Shown here: in pieces, positions 17,851 through 27,197 of the stretch
How the letters are laid out: each line of letters begins with the position of its first letter
How positions within the stretch are numbered: position 1 is the stretch's first letter
From: Actinospineispora spinosispora DSM 44797
GTDB taxonomy: Bacteria; Actinomycetota; Actinomycetes; Mycobacteriales; Pseudonocardiaceae
NCBI RefSeq assembly: GCF_000429025.1
Contig: NZ_AUBB01000010.1
Coordinates: forward strand, 1-64,000
Direction: 5' to 3'
DNA length: 64,000 nt
Position numbers and translations under genes: made by a program
The notes under the pieces: model-generated
The model's input: only the letters and a program-made list of their open reading frames with translations
The model's database searches: none
Told to the model about the DNA's origin: nothing

Positions 17851-17878
17851 GCTCCGCGAGTCTCCCCGTAGGGGGTTC
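17851..17878 (+). repeat. CTCCGCGAG repeat motif copy in the centre of the block
   Basis: GCTCCGCGAGTCTCCCCGTA followed by GGGGGTTC shares its opening GCTCCGCGAG and the following (T)CTCC...GG.GTTC with the copies at 33496-33535 and 56841-56879. Confidence 0.55.
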
Positions 17879-17928
17879 AGTGCGACGCACTGCAAAAAAC
17901 GCAACAGGCGAAGCAGAACGCGAACAGT

Positions 17929-18059
17929 CAAGCGCGCGTCTAGCGTCGGCAGCGAAGCCCGAAGCGTCAGCGAGGGCGTAGCCGCCGAAGTTTCCGGTTG
18001 CGGGCCCCCCGAGCCCGAAGGGTTTGGGGGGTCCCTGCCGGAAACTTTCGACGCGCGGG
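17929..18059. repeat. right 131-bp inverted-repeat arm
   Basis: Begins CAAGCGCGCGTCTAGCG and ends CGACGCGCGGG, the inverted partner of 17483-17613. The centre between the arms is about 315 bp. Confidence 0.85.
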
Positions 18060-18100
18060 GGCCCGCCGGTAAGAACCCGCAACTTCAGCCCAGCCACTAA

Positions 18101-18262
18101 AACCACACAACCCGAGCTCCCCAGGCCGGGAACGGGCTCCGTGACCCGCTCAACCCATACCGGGGACGGCCTCCGTGACCCGCCCAACCCACGCCGGGAA
18201 CGGGCTCCGTGCCCCGCTCTGCCCAAGCCGGGACCGGGCTGCGCGGCCCGCCCTACCCAGCT
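18101..18262. repeat. right tandem ~34-bp units
   Basis: About five imperfect units of the type CGGGAACGGGCTCCGTGACC followed by CGC.CAACCCA.GC, in inverted orientation to 17252-17452. The block ends about 17 bp before the lipB stop. Confidence 0.75.
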
Positions 18263-18278
18263 GCGGCTGCTGGATCGC

Positions 18279-19016
18279 TCAGCGCAGGGCCGGGTGCAGA
18301 TCCAGCGTCAGGCCCGGGGTCGCGGGCGCCGCCGGGAGCGAATGCTCACGGACGGGCAGGGTGCCCTCCAGCGCGGACCGCACACAGGCGGCCACATCGT
18401 CGATCACGTCGTCGATCCGGACGGTCCTGCCCAGCTCCGAGCTCAGCGACGTCACGCCCGCGTCGGTGATCCCGCACGGCACGATCTTGTCGAACTCCGT
18501 CATGTCCGGATTGCAGTTGAGCGAGAATCCGTGCAGTGTGACGCCGCGCTGAACGCGCACACCGATGGCTGCCACCTTGCGTTCCGGCCGGGTGTCGTCG
18601 GCGGCGAGCCAGACCCCGGTGCGGCCGTCGACGCGTGCTCCGGTCAAGCCGAGGTGCGCGCAGGCTTCGATGAGGCCTTCCTCCAGCCGCCGCACGTACT
18701 CGACCACGTCGATCGGGTTGGACAGCTGGACGATGGGATAACCGACGAGCTGGCCGGGACCGTGCCAGGTGATCTTCCCGCCCCGGTCGACGTCCACGAC
18801 CGGGGTTCCGTCGGTCGGCTTCTCCCACTCACGCGTCCGCTTGCCCGCCGTGTACACGGACGGGTGCTCCAGCAACATCAACACGTCGGGCCCGACGCCG
18901 TCGGCGCGGGCGGCGGCATGCGTGCGTTGTTCGTGCCACGCGGTCCGGTAGTCGACCAGACCGAGACGCAGCTCGGTGATCGGTTCGGCATGTGCGCGAC
19001 AGGAGACCGGGGCCAT
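18279..19016 (-). CDS. lipB: lipoyl(octanoyl) transferase
   Basis: A 245-aa octanoyl-ACP:protein N-octanoyltransferase, the first step of lipoate assembly. Family motifs are visible: [30 protein letters not shown], the lysine in [10 protein letters not shown] and the catalytic cysteine in [14 protein letters not shown] 19016 begins MAPVSCRAH. It lies just downstream of the epimerase gene on the same strand, as in M. tuberculosis (Rv2216-Rv2217). Confidence 0.96.
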   Translation of the reverse strand: MAPVSCRAHAEPITELRLGLVDYRTAWHEQRTHAAARADGVGPDVLMLLEHPSVYTAGKRTREWEKPTDGTPVVDVDRGGKITWHGPGQLVGYPIVQLSNPIDVVEYVRRLEEGLIEACAHLGLTGARVDGRTGVWLAADDTRPERKVAAIGVRVQRGVTLHGFSLNCNPDMTEFDKIVPCGITDAGVTSLSSELGRTVRIDDVIDDVAACVRSALEGTLPVREHSLPAAPATPGLTLDLHPALR

Positions 19017-19036
19017 CACGGTGTCCAGATTACGCC

Positions 19037-19927
19037 TCACCGCCCGACGGCAGCGGTGAGCGCGTCGGCGACCGTGCGGTGCTGGAAGCGGTAGCCCGCC
19101 TTGTCCAGCACCGAGGGGACCGCGCGCGGCCCGGTGAGCACGAGCTCCCGCGCCATCTCGGCGCCCAACACGGCCTTCAGAGCGGGCGGAGGTACCGGGA
19201 ACGGGGTCGGACGGCGCAGCGCCGAGCCCAGCGCCTCGGTGAACTCGGCATTGGTGGCCGGCTGCGGGCCGACCATGTTGACCGGGCCCGACACGTCCTG
19301 GTTCTCCAGGAGGAAGGAGATCGCGCCGACCTCGTCGTCCAGCGAGATCCACGGCATGTACTGGCGGCCGGAGCCGATGCGACCGCCCAGCATGAGCGAG
19401 AACAACGGCCGGAGCTTGCCGAGCATGCCGCCCGAGGGGGAGAGCACGGCGCCGGTGCGCAGCAGCACGACACGCGTGGTCGGCTGTGCGGCCGAGGTGG
19501 CCGCCTCCCAGTCCCGGCACACCTCGGCGAGGAAGCCGGTGCCGACCGGTGCGGTCTCGTCCACCTCGCGGTCCTGTGTGTCGCCGTAGAAGTTGATGCC
19601 CGACGCGTTGATCAGCGTCGGTGTGCGATGGGCCGCCGCCGCGGCCGCGAGCACCTCGCTCGGCTCCACCCTGCTGTCCTTGATGGCCTGCTTGCGGTCC
19701 CCGCTCCACCGTCGGTCGGCGATACCCACGCCGCACAGGTTGATGATCGCGTCGACGCCGTCCATCGAGCCGTCCTGCATGCGGCCGGCGGGCGGGTCCC
19801 AGGTGCGTTCGTCGGGCGCGCGGGATTCCCGGCGCACCAGGCGGAGCACCTCGTGACCACCGTGGCGCAGGTGTGGGATCAAACTGGTGCCGATGAGGCC
19901 GGACGCACCGGCGATCATGACGCGCAT
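19037..19927 (-). CDS. TIGR01777 family epimerase (SDR)
   Basis: A 296-aa NAD(P)-binding protein of the atypical SDR group: GASGLIG at residues 7-13 is the dinucleotide loop, and [11 protein letters not shown] contains the active-site-like Tyr region. ATG 19927 ([10 protein letters not shown]) is the family start; the extra upstream codons look non-coding. Its reaction is unknown. It matches Rv2216, which sits between dlaT and lipB in mycobacteria. Confidence 0.9.
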   Translation of the reverse strand: MRVMIAGASGLIGTSLIPHLRHGGHEVLRLVRRESRAPDERTWDPPAGRMQDGSMDGVDAIINLCGVGIADRRWSGDRKQAIKDSRVEPSEVLAAAAAAHRTPTLINASGINFYGDTQDREVDETAPVGTGFLAEVCRDWEAATSAAQPTTRVVLLRTGAVLSPSGGMLGKLRPLFSLMLGGRIGSGRQYMPWISLDDEVGAISFLLENQDVSGPVNMVGPQPATNAEFTEALGSALRRPTPFPVPPPALKAVLGAEMARELVLTGPRAVPSVLDKAGYRFQHRTVADALTAAVGR

Positions 19928-19998
19928 GCCGCGATCGTGGCCTATCGAGGCATCCGGCGCACGCTGTGACACGAGCTACCGTGGGTAGGCTTGCCCGA

Positions 19999-21000
19999 AT
20001 GTCACTGGGCGAGGCAGGGCGCTGGGCCGACGGCGTCGACTTCAATGCCGCACGGGTGTACGCGATTCCGTTGCGCACCCGGTTCCGGGGCATCCTGCTC
20101 CGGGAGGGCGTGGTGTTCCCCGGACCGGCGGGATGGGGCGAGTTCTGCCCATTCGTCGAGTACGGCGACGTGGAGGCGGCGGCGTGGCTGGCCACCGGCG
20201 TCGAGCAGGCGGCGGTGGGCTGGCCGGAGCCGGTGCGGGACCGGGTGCCGGTGAACGTGATCGTGCCCGCGGTCGATCCGGACCGGGCCCGCGACATCGT
20301 GACGAGCTCGGGCTGCGCGACGGCGAAGGTGAAGGTCGCCGACCACCCCGGTTCGCTCGACGAGGACCTGGCGAGAGTGGGGGCCGTGCGCGCCGCCCTG
20401 GGACCGTCCGGCGCCATCCGGGTGGATGCGAACGCCGTGTGGGACGTACCCACCGCGATTCATCACATCGGGGCACTCGATCTGGCCGCCGGCGGGCTGC
20501 AGTACGTGGAGCAGCCCTGTGCCGAGATCGACGAGCTCGCCCGGGTCCGTCAGGAGACCCGGGTGCCGATCGCGGCGGACGAGTCGATCCGGCGAGCCGA
20601 CGACCCGACGAAGGTCGCGCTGGACGGCGCGGCGGACGTGGCGATCATCAAGTGCACCCCGCTGGGCGGTGTGCGGCGTTCGTTGTCGATCGCGCGGGAC
20701 ACCGGCCTGCCGTGCGTGGTGTCCTCGGCTCTGGAGACCAGTGTCGGACTCGCCGCGCAGGTGGCGCTCGCGGGCGCAATGCCGGAGCTGGATTTCGCCT
20801 GCGGCCTCGGCACGCTGTCGTTGCTCGACGGCGACCTGCTCACTCCCGAGCACGCGCTCCGGCCCGTCGACGGGCATCTGCCGGTGCCACGGCGCCCTCC
20901 GACGGCGTCCCCGGAGCTGCTCGACCGGTTCGCCCACCCCGATCCGACCAGGGTGCGCTGGTGGCTCGACCGCCTCGGTCGCGTGCGCGAGCTGCTCTGA
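19999..21000 (+). CDS. menC: o-succinylbenzoate synthase
   Basis: A 333-aa enolase-superfamily enzyme that dehydrates SHCHC to o-succinylbenzoate in menaquinone biosynthesis, consistent with the menaquinol-using respiratory chain encoded later in the window. Catalytic features: KVKV (second-strand lysines), DANAVW (metal Asp), EQPC (metal Glu), ADESI (metal Asp) and IIKC (opposite lysine), in family order. ATG 19999 is divergent from the epimerase gene. No other men genes are in view. Confidence 0.9.
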   Translation: MSLGEAGRWADGVDFNAARVYAIPLRTRFRGILLREGVVFPGPAGWGEFCPFVEYGDVEAAAWLATGVEQAAVGWPEPVRDRVPVNVIVPAVDPDRARDIVTSSGCATAKVKVADHPGSLDEDLARVGAVRAALGPSGAIRVDANAVWDVPTAIHHIGALDLAAGGLQYVEQPCAEIDELARVRQETRVPIAADESIRRADDPTKVALDGAADVAIIKCTPLGGVRRSLSIARDTGLPCVVSSALETSVGLAAQVALAGAMPELDFACGLGTLSLLDGDLLTPEHALRPVDGHLPVPRRPPTASPELLDRFAHPDPTRVRWWLDRLGRVRELL

Positions 21001-21029
21001 CGGGGAGCTCTGGCCGAGCTCCCCGTCAG
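20997..21029. terminator. hairpin between convergent menC and dlaT
   Basis: CTGACGGGGAGCTC (20997-21010) is perfectly inverted at 21016-21029 around TGGCC. It includes the menC stop codon and serves both convergent genes; there is no T run. Confidence 0.8.
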
Positions 21030-21037
21030 AGTGGTGC

Positions 21038-22858
21038 TTACAGGCCGAGCTCGGACTCGAAGCTGCCCGTCTCGATCCGGCGCTTGATCGCCGACAGGAA
21101 CCGACCGGCGTCGGCGCCGTCCACCAGGCGGTGGTCGTAGGTCAACACCAGCGACGCGATCGACCGGATGGCGATCGTGTCCTGGCCCAGCTCGTCGGTG
21201 ACCACGACAGGCCGCTTGACGACCGCGCCGGTACCGAGGATCGCGACCTGGGGCTGGTTGATGATCGGTGTGTCGGTGAGCGACCCGAACGACCCGATGT
21301 TGCTGACCGTGAAGGTGCCGCCGGACAGCTCGTCGGGCTTGATCTTGTTGACCCGGGTACGTGCCGCGAGGTCGGCGATGCCCCTGGCCAGACCGGCCAG
21401 ATTCAGGTCGCCCGCGTTCTGCAGCACCGGAACGATCAGGCCCTTGTCGGTGTCGACCGCGATGCCGATGTGCTCGGCGTCGTGGTAGACGACCTCGCCC
21501 TTCTCCGAATCCACCGAGGCGTTGACCTGGGGGAACAGCTTGAGCGTGTCGACCGCCGCCTGCACGAAGAACGGCAGGTAGGTCAGCTTCACACCCTCAC
21601 GGGCGAGGAAGTCGGCCTTCGCGCGCTGCCGCAGCTGCGCCACGCGGGTGACGTCCACCTCCTGCATCGCGGTCAGCTGCGCCGAGACCTGCAGCGACTC
21701 GACCATCCGCTGCGCGATCACCTTGCGCAGCCGGGACAGCTTCTGCGTGGTGCCGCGCAGCTTGGCCGCCTCGGCGGCCGACGGCTCGGGTGCGGCGGGC
21801 GCCGACTGCCGCGCGGCGGGCGCCGGCGGGGCGGACGATGCGGCCGGTGCGCTCTCCTGCGCCGCCGGTGCGGCGGGCTCCGGCTTGTCGGCCGCCGCGA
21901 GCACGTCCTGCTTGCGGATGCGGCCACCGACACCGGTGCCCTGCACCGAGGTGAGATCCACCCCGTGCTCGGCGGCCAGCTTGCGCACCAAAGGCGTGAC
22001 GTACGGGGCGCCCTCGGAGTCGGACCCTTCGCCGTCGGAGGCGGGAGCGGACTCCTGCTTGGGCGCGGGAGCCTTCTCCGGCTCCGGCCGGGACTCGGCC
22101 TTGGGCACCGACTTCGGCTCGGACTTCGGCTCCGACTTCGCTTCTGGCTCCGGCTCCGGGGCGGACTCGGCCGGTGCGCTCTCGGCCGCCTGTCCGTTCG
22201 ACGAGCTCGACGGGGAGCCGGACCCGATGAGGGCCAGCTGGCCGCCCACCTCGACGGTCTCGTCCTCGTTCGCGGTGATCTCCAGCAGGGTTCCCGCGAC
22301 CGGCGAGGGAATCTCGGTGTCGACCTTGTCGGTGGAGACCTCGAGCAGCGGCTCGTCGACCGCGACCTCGTCACCGACCTGCTTGAGCCAGCGGGTCACG
22401 GTGCCTTCGGTGACGCTCTCGCCGAGTGCCGGCATGCTGACCGCGGTGCCGGAACCGCCGCCGGAACCGCCGCCTGAGTCGCCGCCGGAGTCGGAGGAAC
22501 TCGCCGGCTCGGGCTCAGGCTCGGGCTCCTCGGCGGGAGCCTCGGCTTCCGGCTCCTCGGGCTCGGGCTCACTCGACTCGTCGGACGAGGAACCGGACGA
22601 GTCGTCCGAGCCGCTGGACTCACCGTCGCCGATGACGGCCAGCTCGGCGCCCACCTCGACGGTCTCGTCCTCGGCCACGACGATGCGCTGCAGCGTTCCC
22701 GCCGCGGGTGAGGGGATTTCCGTGTCGACCTTGTCGGTGGAGACCTCGAGCAACGGCTCGTCGACGTCGACGTGGTCGCCCTCCTGTTTGAGCCAGCGGG
22801 TCACGGTGCCCTCGGTGACACTCTCGCCGAGCGCGGGCATCTGGACGGAGAAGGCCAT
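21038..22858 (-). CDS. dlaT: 2-oxoacid dehydrogenase E2 (dihydrolipoamide acyltransferase)
   Basis: A 606-aa E2 subunit with two N-terminal lipoyl domains (attachment lysines 43 and 178 in DKVDT), each followed by an acidic or Pro/Ala/Glu-rich linker, then an E3-binding domain ([20 protein letters not shown]) and the catalytic core ending [15 protein letters not shown]. It matches M. tuberculosis DlaT, which serves pyruvate dehydrogenase although often annotated sucB. LipA and LipB, encoded nearby, install its cofactor, and lpd lies directly upstream on the same strand. Confidence 0.95.
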   Translation of the reverse strand: MAFSVQMPALGESVTEGTVTRWLKQEGDHVDVDEPLLEVSTDKVDTEIPSPAAGTLQRIVVAEDETVEVGAELAVIGDGESSGSDDSSGSSSDESSEPEPEEPEAEAPAEEPEPEPEPASSSDSGGDSGGGSGGGSGTAVSMPALGESVTEGTVTRWLKQVGDEVAVDEPLLEVSTDKVDTEIPSPVAGTLLEITANEDETVEVGGQLALIGSGSPSSSSNGQAAESAPAESAPEPEPEAKSEPKSEPKSVPKAESRPEPEKAPAPKQESAPASDGEGSDSEGAPYVTPLVRKLAAEHGVDLTSVQGTGVGGRIRKQDVLAAADKPEPAAPAAQESAPAASSAPPAPAARQSAPAAPEPSAAEAAKLRGTTQKLSRLRKVIAQRMVESLQVSAQLTAMQEVDVTRVAQLRQRAKADFLAREGVKLTYLPFFVQAAVDTLKLFPQVNASVDSEKGEVVYHDAEHIGIAVDTDKGLIVPVLQNAGDLNLAGLARGIADLAARTRVNKIKPDELSGGTFTVSNIGSFGSLTDTPIINQPQVAILGTGAVVKRPVVVTDELGQDTIAIRSIASLVLTYDHRLVDGADAGRFLSAIKRRIETGSFESELGL

Positions 22859-22933
22859 GGCTGCTTCTGACTCCTTGTTGCTTGGACCGCTGGGGGCGCG
22901 GGTGCCGCACGGGGCGGCGGCTGGTTGAGCTTC

Positions 22934-24322
22934 TTAGCCGTGGGTGTGCAGTGGCTTACCGGCGAGGGCGAGATGAGCCTCACCGAGCGCCTCTGTCTGG
23001 GTGGGGTGGGCGTGGATCAGGGCCGCGACGTCTTCGGCGTGCGCGTCCCAGTTGTAGATCAGCTGCGCTTCGCCGATCAGCTCGCCGACCCGCGCACCCA
23101 CCATGTGCACGCCGACCACCGGGCCCTCGGTGCCCTGGGCGCCTGCCTTGATCAGCTTGACGGCACCTGAGGTACGCAGAATCTGGCTCTTGCCGTTACC
23201 GGCCAGGTCGTAGGTGAGCGTCTGGATGTCGCCGAAACGCTCCTTGGCCTGGGCCTCGGTCAGACCGACCGAGGCGACCTCGGGCTCGCAGTAGGTGACG
23301 CGGGGGATACCGGCCTCGTCCATCACGGCCGGGTTGAGCCCGGCGATCTCCTCGGCGATGAAGATGCCCTGCTGGAAGCCGCGGTGCGCCAGCTGCAGGC
23401 CGGGCACGATGTCACCGACGGCGAACACGTTCGGCAGGTTGGTGTGGAGCCGCTCGTCGGTCAGGACGAAACCGCGCTCCATCCGGATGCCGGCTTCCTC
23501 GTACCCGTGGCCCGCCGTGTTGGGACCGCGTCCGACCGCGACGAGCAGCAGGTCCGCCTCGAGCGACTCGCCGGACTCCAGGTTGACCGTGACGCTGTCG
23601 TCGGTCTGGGTGGCCCCGGTGAACTTGACCCCGGTCTTCGCCTTGATCTTGCGCCGGCGGAACGCGCGCTCGAGCTGCTTGGACGCGAACTCGTCCTCGT
23701 TCGGTACGAGCCTCGGCAGGGCCTCGACCACCGTGACGTCGGCGCCGAAGCTGCGCCACACGCTGGCGAACTCGACGCCGATGACGCCGCCGCCCAGCAC
23801 CACGACCCGCTCCGGGACGAAGTCCAGGCTCAGCGCGTGGTCGCTCGTGACGACCCGGCCACCGACCTCGAGACCGGGCAGGCTGCGCGCGTAGCTCCCG
23901 GTGGCCAGCACGACGTTGCGGCCGGTGTAGCGCTCGCCGTCCACCTCGACGACGTTCGGTCCGACGAACGTGCCGCTGCCGGACACGTAGGTGATGCCGC
24001 GAGAGGAGACCAGACCCTGGAGGCCCTTGTAGAGGCGACCGACGACGCCGTCCTTGTAGGCGTTGACGCCTGCCATGTCGATGCCGGCGAGGGAGCTCTT
24101 GACCCCGATCTGGTCACCCTCGCGCGCTGCGTCGGCGACCTCGGCGGCGTGCAGCAGTGCCTTGGTCGGGATGCACCCTCGGTGCAGACAGGTGCCCCCC
24201 AGTTTGTCCTTCTCCACCAGCACGACGGAGAGACCAAGCTCGGCGGCACGCAACGCGCAGGCATAACCGCCCGATCCGCCTCCGAGTATTACCAGGTCAG
24301 CGGTGCTGTCGGCCACATCCAT
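22934..24322 (-). CDS. lpd: dihydrolipoyl dehydrogenase (E3)
   Basis: A 462-aa FAD-dependent disulfide oxidoreductase. The FAD loop GGGSGG is at residues 14-19, the redox disulfide is Cys45/Cys50 (GGTCLHRGC), the NAD loop is GGGVIGVE, and the C-terminal HAHPTQTEALGEA carries the His-Glu base. It reoxidises the lipoyl arms of the E2 encoded 75 bp downstream. It is divergent from the 111-aa gene at 24446. Confidence 0.96.
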   Translation of the reverse strand: MDVADSTADLVILGGGSGGYACALRAAELGLSVVLVEKDKLGGTCLHRGCIPTKALLHAAEVADAAREGDQIGVKSSLAGIDMAGVNAYKDGVVGRLYKGLQGLVSSRGITYVSGSGTFVGPNVVEVDGERYTGRNVVLATGSYARSLPGLEVGGRVVTSDHALSLDFVPERVVVLGGGVIGVEFASVWRSFGADVTVVEALPRLVPNEDEFASKQLERAFRRRKIKAKTGVKFTGATQTDDSVTVNLESGESLEADLLLVAVGRGPNTAGHGYEEAGIRMERGFVLTDERLHTNLPNVFAVGDIVPGLQLAHRGFQQGIFIAEEIAGLNPAVMDEAGIPRVTYCEPEVASVGLTEAQAKERFGDIQTLTYDLAGNGKSQILRTSGAVKLIKAGAQGTEGPVVGVHMVGARVGELIGEAQLIYNWDAHAEDVAALIHAHPTQTEALGEAHLALAGKPLHTHG

Positions 24323-24445
24323 CTCCCTGCATAGCGAACTGCTTCGTAGACCATCTTGTCACCTTGGTTGCGTGGGGAGAAAACGACGCGTCCAGAACGT
24401 TGCATCGGTATCGACTCAGTCCCGGAGATCGGGGAAGGGGCACCG

Positions 24446-24781
24446 ATGGGTATGTGGGATCGCATACGAGGTCAGCGGGCGGGCACCACGCGTCGAGCGG
24501 GGCCGGAAGACGCCGACTACCTGCGGGGATGGGCAGGCGCGCGGGTCGGCGTCGAGGCCTACGTGGAGCCGAGGACGTCGGTGACCGAGACCACCGTCGT
24601 GCTCGTGGCGAAAGACGGTGAATGGACCCGTCGGCGCGTCGCGGGCCCGTCGGGCGCACGCAAGCTGGGGCGTGAGCTGAAGATCCCGGTGTACGACGTG
24701 CAGCTGCTCGGCTATCCCCGGCGCATGCGGGACTACGACGCCAGGCAGCGCGGCACCCGTCGCGGTGACGAGAAGCGCTGA
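24446..24781 (+). CDS. conserved actinobacterial protein, 111 aa
   Basis: A small basic protein read from ATG 24446 behind a GGGGAAGGGG ribosome site; a second ATG at 24452 is possible. The N-terminal part resembles nothing I can name; the C-terminal 40 residues (KLGRELKIPVYDVQLLGYPRRM) are Arg/Lys-rich. Genes of this size next to lpd are often labelled oxidoreductase in actinomycetes without evidence, and I see no cofactor motif. It ends 6 bp from the convergent ecfT gene. Confidence 0.75.
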   Translation: MGMWDRIRGQRAGTTRRAGPEDADYLRGWAGARVGVEAYVEPRTSVTETTVVLVAKDGEWTRRRVAGPSGARKLGRELKIPVYDVQLLGYPRRMRDYDARQRGTRRGDEKR

Positions 24782-24787
24782 GCGCCG

Positions 24788-25402
24788 TCACCGCGACTCC
24801 TGGTCACCGACGCCGCGGGCGGCCAGCGCCTCTCCCAGCTCATCGGAATGGCGCATCGTCCGGATCAGGAAGGGGACGGCGAACGCGGTGACCGAGCGGC
24901 CGGCGCCGCGAGCGAGCGCGGCCTCGCGCACCGACGCCGCGATGTCGGACAGCGACCCGATCGCGGCGATCGTCAGCCCGACGAACAGACCGACCAGCTC
25001 CGGCCGGACGCCGAACCTGCGTAGCGGCCGCAGACCTCGTTCGACGGCGGAGACGAGGTCCTCGACCCTCGTCGTCAGTGTGAACAGGGTTGCGGAGGCG
25101 AGCGCGGCGACGAGGCGCAGCCCGAGCGCGACGGCTTCCCGGTGCCCGACCAGCCAGAGCTGCACCGCCACGGCCACCACGGCGACCAGCAGCAACGCGC
25201 GAGCCAGCCGCAGGACCGAACCGAGGGATATGCGCGCCACCGCGAAGCCGATCCCGACCACCGCGAGGCAGACGCCCAGCCACACCGGCGACCCGATCAC
25301 GAACGTCGTCGCGGCGAACACCAGCAGGACCAGGAACTTCGGCCCGGGTGGCGCGCGGTGCACCACACTGGAACCGGGCTCGTACAACCCGAACCGGGTC
25401 AT
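24788..25402 (-). CDS. bioN: ECF transporter transmembrane component (EcfT/BioN)
   Basis: A 204-aa protein with about five membrane helices and the cytoplasmic coupling-helix signatures of EcfT, seen as AASVREAALARGAG and the terminal GEALAARGVG. It links the substrate-binding BioY to the ATPase. Its ATG 25402 overlaps the ATPase stop by 4 bp. It is the last gene of the five-gene bioY operon, so a biotin role is inferred from BioY. Confidence 0.88.
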   Translation of the reverse strand: MTRFGLYEPGSSVVHRAPPGPKFLVLLVFAATTFVIGSPVWLGVCLAVVGIGFAVARISLGSVLRLARALLLVAVVAVAVQLWLVGHREAVALGLRLVAALASATLFTLTTRVEDLVSAVERGLRPLRRFGVRPELVGLFVGLTIAAIGSLSDIAASVREAALARGAGRSVTAFAVPFLIRTMRHSDELGEALAARGVGDQESR

Positions 25403-26073
25403 TCGACTAGCTTCCGGTAGTGACGCAGCGCGGGTCCCGGGGTGTCGTCGGCGGCGACCCGGCCACCGTCGAGGACGACCACGCGGTCGAAGCCGTCCAG
25501 CAGGTCCAGGTCGTGGGTCACGAGGACGACCTGTTGACGGACCGTGGCGAGCAGCTCGAGGAAGCGCCGTTTGTTGGGCAGGTCCAGCAGGGTCGTCGGC
25601 TCGTCGCAGACCAGCACGTCCGGATCGAGCGCGAGCATCCCGCACAGGGCGAGCAGCTGTTTCTGGCCACCGGACAGCTGGTGCGCGGGATGGTCGGCGT
25701 ACCCGTCCAACCCGTACTCGGCAAGGATCTCGGCGGCCCGCTCCGCCCGCCGCGACCGGCTCAACCCGCTACGGCGCAAGGAGAACGCGACGTCCTCGCC
25801 CGCGGTCGGCATGACGATCTGACTGTCCGGGTTGGTGAACACGAAGCCGACCCGTCGGCGTACAGCCGAGCCCGACCGGGCCGGGTCGAGCCCGTGCACC
25901 CGGACCTGGCCGGTCGTCGGCAGCACCAGACCGTTGATCATCCGGGCGAGCGTGGACTTGCCGGATCCGTTTACCCCGACGAAGGCCACCCGATGCTGCG
26001 ACAGGGTCAGCTGGATGCCGTCCAGCACCACCCGCTCGCCGTAGCGGTGTCCCACCTGGTCGAACTCGATCAC
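25399..26073 (-). CDS. bioM: ECF transporter ATPase (BioM-like)
   Basis: A 224-aa ABC ATPase. Walker A is GVNGSGKST (residues about 30-38), the Q-loop region FTNPDSQIV is typical of ECF ATPases, the signature is LSGGQKQ, Walker B is VLVCDEPTT and the switch His is VTHD. GTG 26073 (VIEFDQVGHRYG) is the usual start; earlier codons are not protein-like. It overlaps both neighbours by 4 bp. One ATPase gene, as in BioMNY systems, rather than the EcfA-EcfA' pair. Confidence 0.9.
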   Translation of the reverse strand: MIEFDQVGHRYGERVVLDGIQLTLSQHRVAFVGVNGSGKSTLARMINGLVLPTTGQVRVHGLDPARSGSAVRRRVGFVFTNPDSQIVMPTAGEDVAFSLRRSGLSRSRRAERAAEILAEYGLDGYADHPAHQLSGGQKQLLALCGMLALDPDVLVCDEPTTLLDLPNKRRFLELLATVRQQVVLVTHDLDLLDGFDRVVVLDGGRVAADDTPGPALRHYRKLVE

Positions 26074-27197
26074 CGGACGGCCTCCCACAACGCGGCGACG
26101 CCCACGCCACCTCCGGCGGACAGCGCGGTGAGCCCCGTACCGGCCGCACCCGTTCCTCGGACCAGGCCGGTGAACAGCCGCACGACCAGCACCGCGCCCG
26201 AGGCACCCCACGGGTGGCCGAGCGCGATCGCCCCGCCGTCCGGGCTGACCGCGTGCTCGTCGATCCCGGCGGCGTCCAGGCAGGCGAGTGTCTGACCGGC
26301 GAACGCCTCGTTGAACTCGACGATGTCCGGGACCTCGGCGCCGGCGAGTACCTGGCGCATCGCCGGTACGGCGCCCAGACCGAGACGGTTGGGGTCGACG
26401 GCCGACGTCGCGTGCGACACGAGCCGCAGGCCGGGAAGGCCGCGTTCGCGGCGGAACCTCTCACTGACCACGAGCACGGCCGCCGCGCCGTCGTTGACGC
26501 CGCACGAGTTCGCCGCCGTCGCGGTTCCGCCGGAGGAGAAGGCCGGGCGGAACCGCGCGAGCCGTTCGAGGGTGAAGCCCGACCTCGGGCGCTCGTCGGC
26601 GACGACTTCGCCGATCGGGACCAGCTCGGCGGCGAACCGCCCGAGCCGCTGTGCGCGTACCGCCCGGTCGTGGCTGCGGGCCGCGAACCGGTCCTGCCGT
26701 TCACGGGAGACACCGGCCTCGGCGGCGACCAGGTCGGCGGCCGGCCCCATGTCGGGGTCGCCGATGTCCGTCGGTGCGAACGGGGCGCGTGAGTATCGCG
26801 TCGGTGGGTCGGTCGGCCACGCCCGGTGCGGCGCGGTGGAGGCGCTCTCCACCCCGCCCGCCAGGTACGCCTCGCCCTCGCCTGCTCTGACGAGGGCGGC
26901 GGCGAGCGTGATGGCCGCGAGCCCGCTGGCGCACTGGCGGTCCACGGTGACCCCGGGGACCTGTGCGCCGAGCCCGGCGCGCAGCGCCGCGACCCGAGCC
27001 GGGTTACCCCCTGGGCCGAACACGTTGCCGAGCAGCACGTCGTCCACCGCGCTGACGCCGACGTCGTCGAGTACCGCCCTCAACACGGGCGCGGCCAGTT
27101 CGTCGACCGGGTGGCGCCGCAGCGAGCCGCCCGCTGTGCCGATCGGGCTGCGACGGGCCGCGACGACGACCGGTGTCGTGTCCGGGTGGGAGGTCAC
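26070..27197 (-). CDS. thiolase family protein within the biotin transporter operon
   Basis: A 375-aa thiolase. The acyl-accepting cysteine is Cys89 (DRQCASGL), NEAFAGQ is present, and GHPWGASG supplies His328. The second catalytic cysteine, normally in a C-x-G-G-G motif at the C terminus, is replaced by Ser360 (ALSAGGG), so Claisen chemistry may be altered or directed to degradation. It overlaps the ligase gene and the ECF ATPase gene by 4 bp each. In this context it could act on a pimelate-type acyl-CoA; that is inference. Confidence 0.85.
   Translation of the reverse strand: MTSHPDTTPVVVAARRSPIGTAGGSLRRHPVDELAAPVLRAVLDDVGVSAVDDVLLGNVFGPGGNPARVAALRAGLGAQVPGVTVDRQCASGLAAITLAAALVRAGEGEAYLAGGVESASTAPHRAWPTDPPTRYSRAPFAPTDIGDPDMGPAADLVAAEAGVSRERQDRFAARSHDRAVRAQRLGRFAAELVPIGEVVADERPRSGFTLERLARFRPAFSSGGTATAANSCGVNDGAAAVLVVSERFRRERGLPGLRLVSHATSAVDPNRLGLGAVPAMRQVLAGAEVPDIVEFNEAFAGQTLACLDAAGIDEHAVSPDGGAIALGHPWGASGAVLVVRLFTGLVRGTGAAGTGLTALSAGGGVGVAALWEAVR

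Larger units (their letters stand above)
17252..18262. repeat. 1-kb composite inverted-repeat block
   Basis: Nearly the whole gap between the convergent TetR and lipB genes is repetitive. From outside in: about six direct ~34-bp units on the left (17252-17452), a 131-bp arm (17483-17613), a centre (17614-17928), the matching inverted 131-bp arm (17929-18059), and about five of the ~34-bp units on the right in inverted orientation (18101-18262). Frames across it read as low-complexity protein in several phases and are not credible genes. Confidence 0.85.

Noticed and set aside
17678..18226. Open frames within the repeat block (both strands)
   Set aside because: They read the inverted repeats into the same low-complexity peptide on both strands; start sites and codon use are not gene-like.
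20426..22477. 683-aa plus-strand frame across menC and dlaT
   Set aside because: Low-complexity reading of the reverse strand of the E2 linkers; no start or ribosome site.
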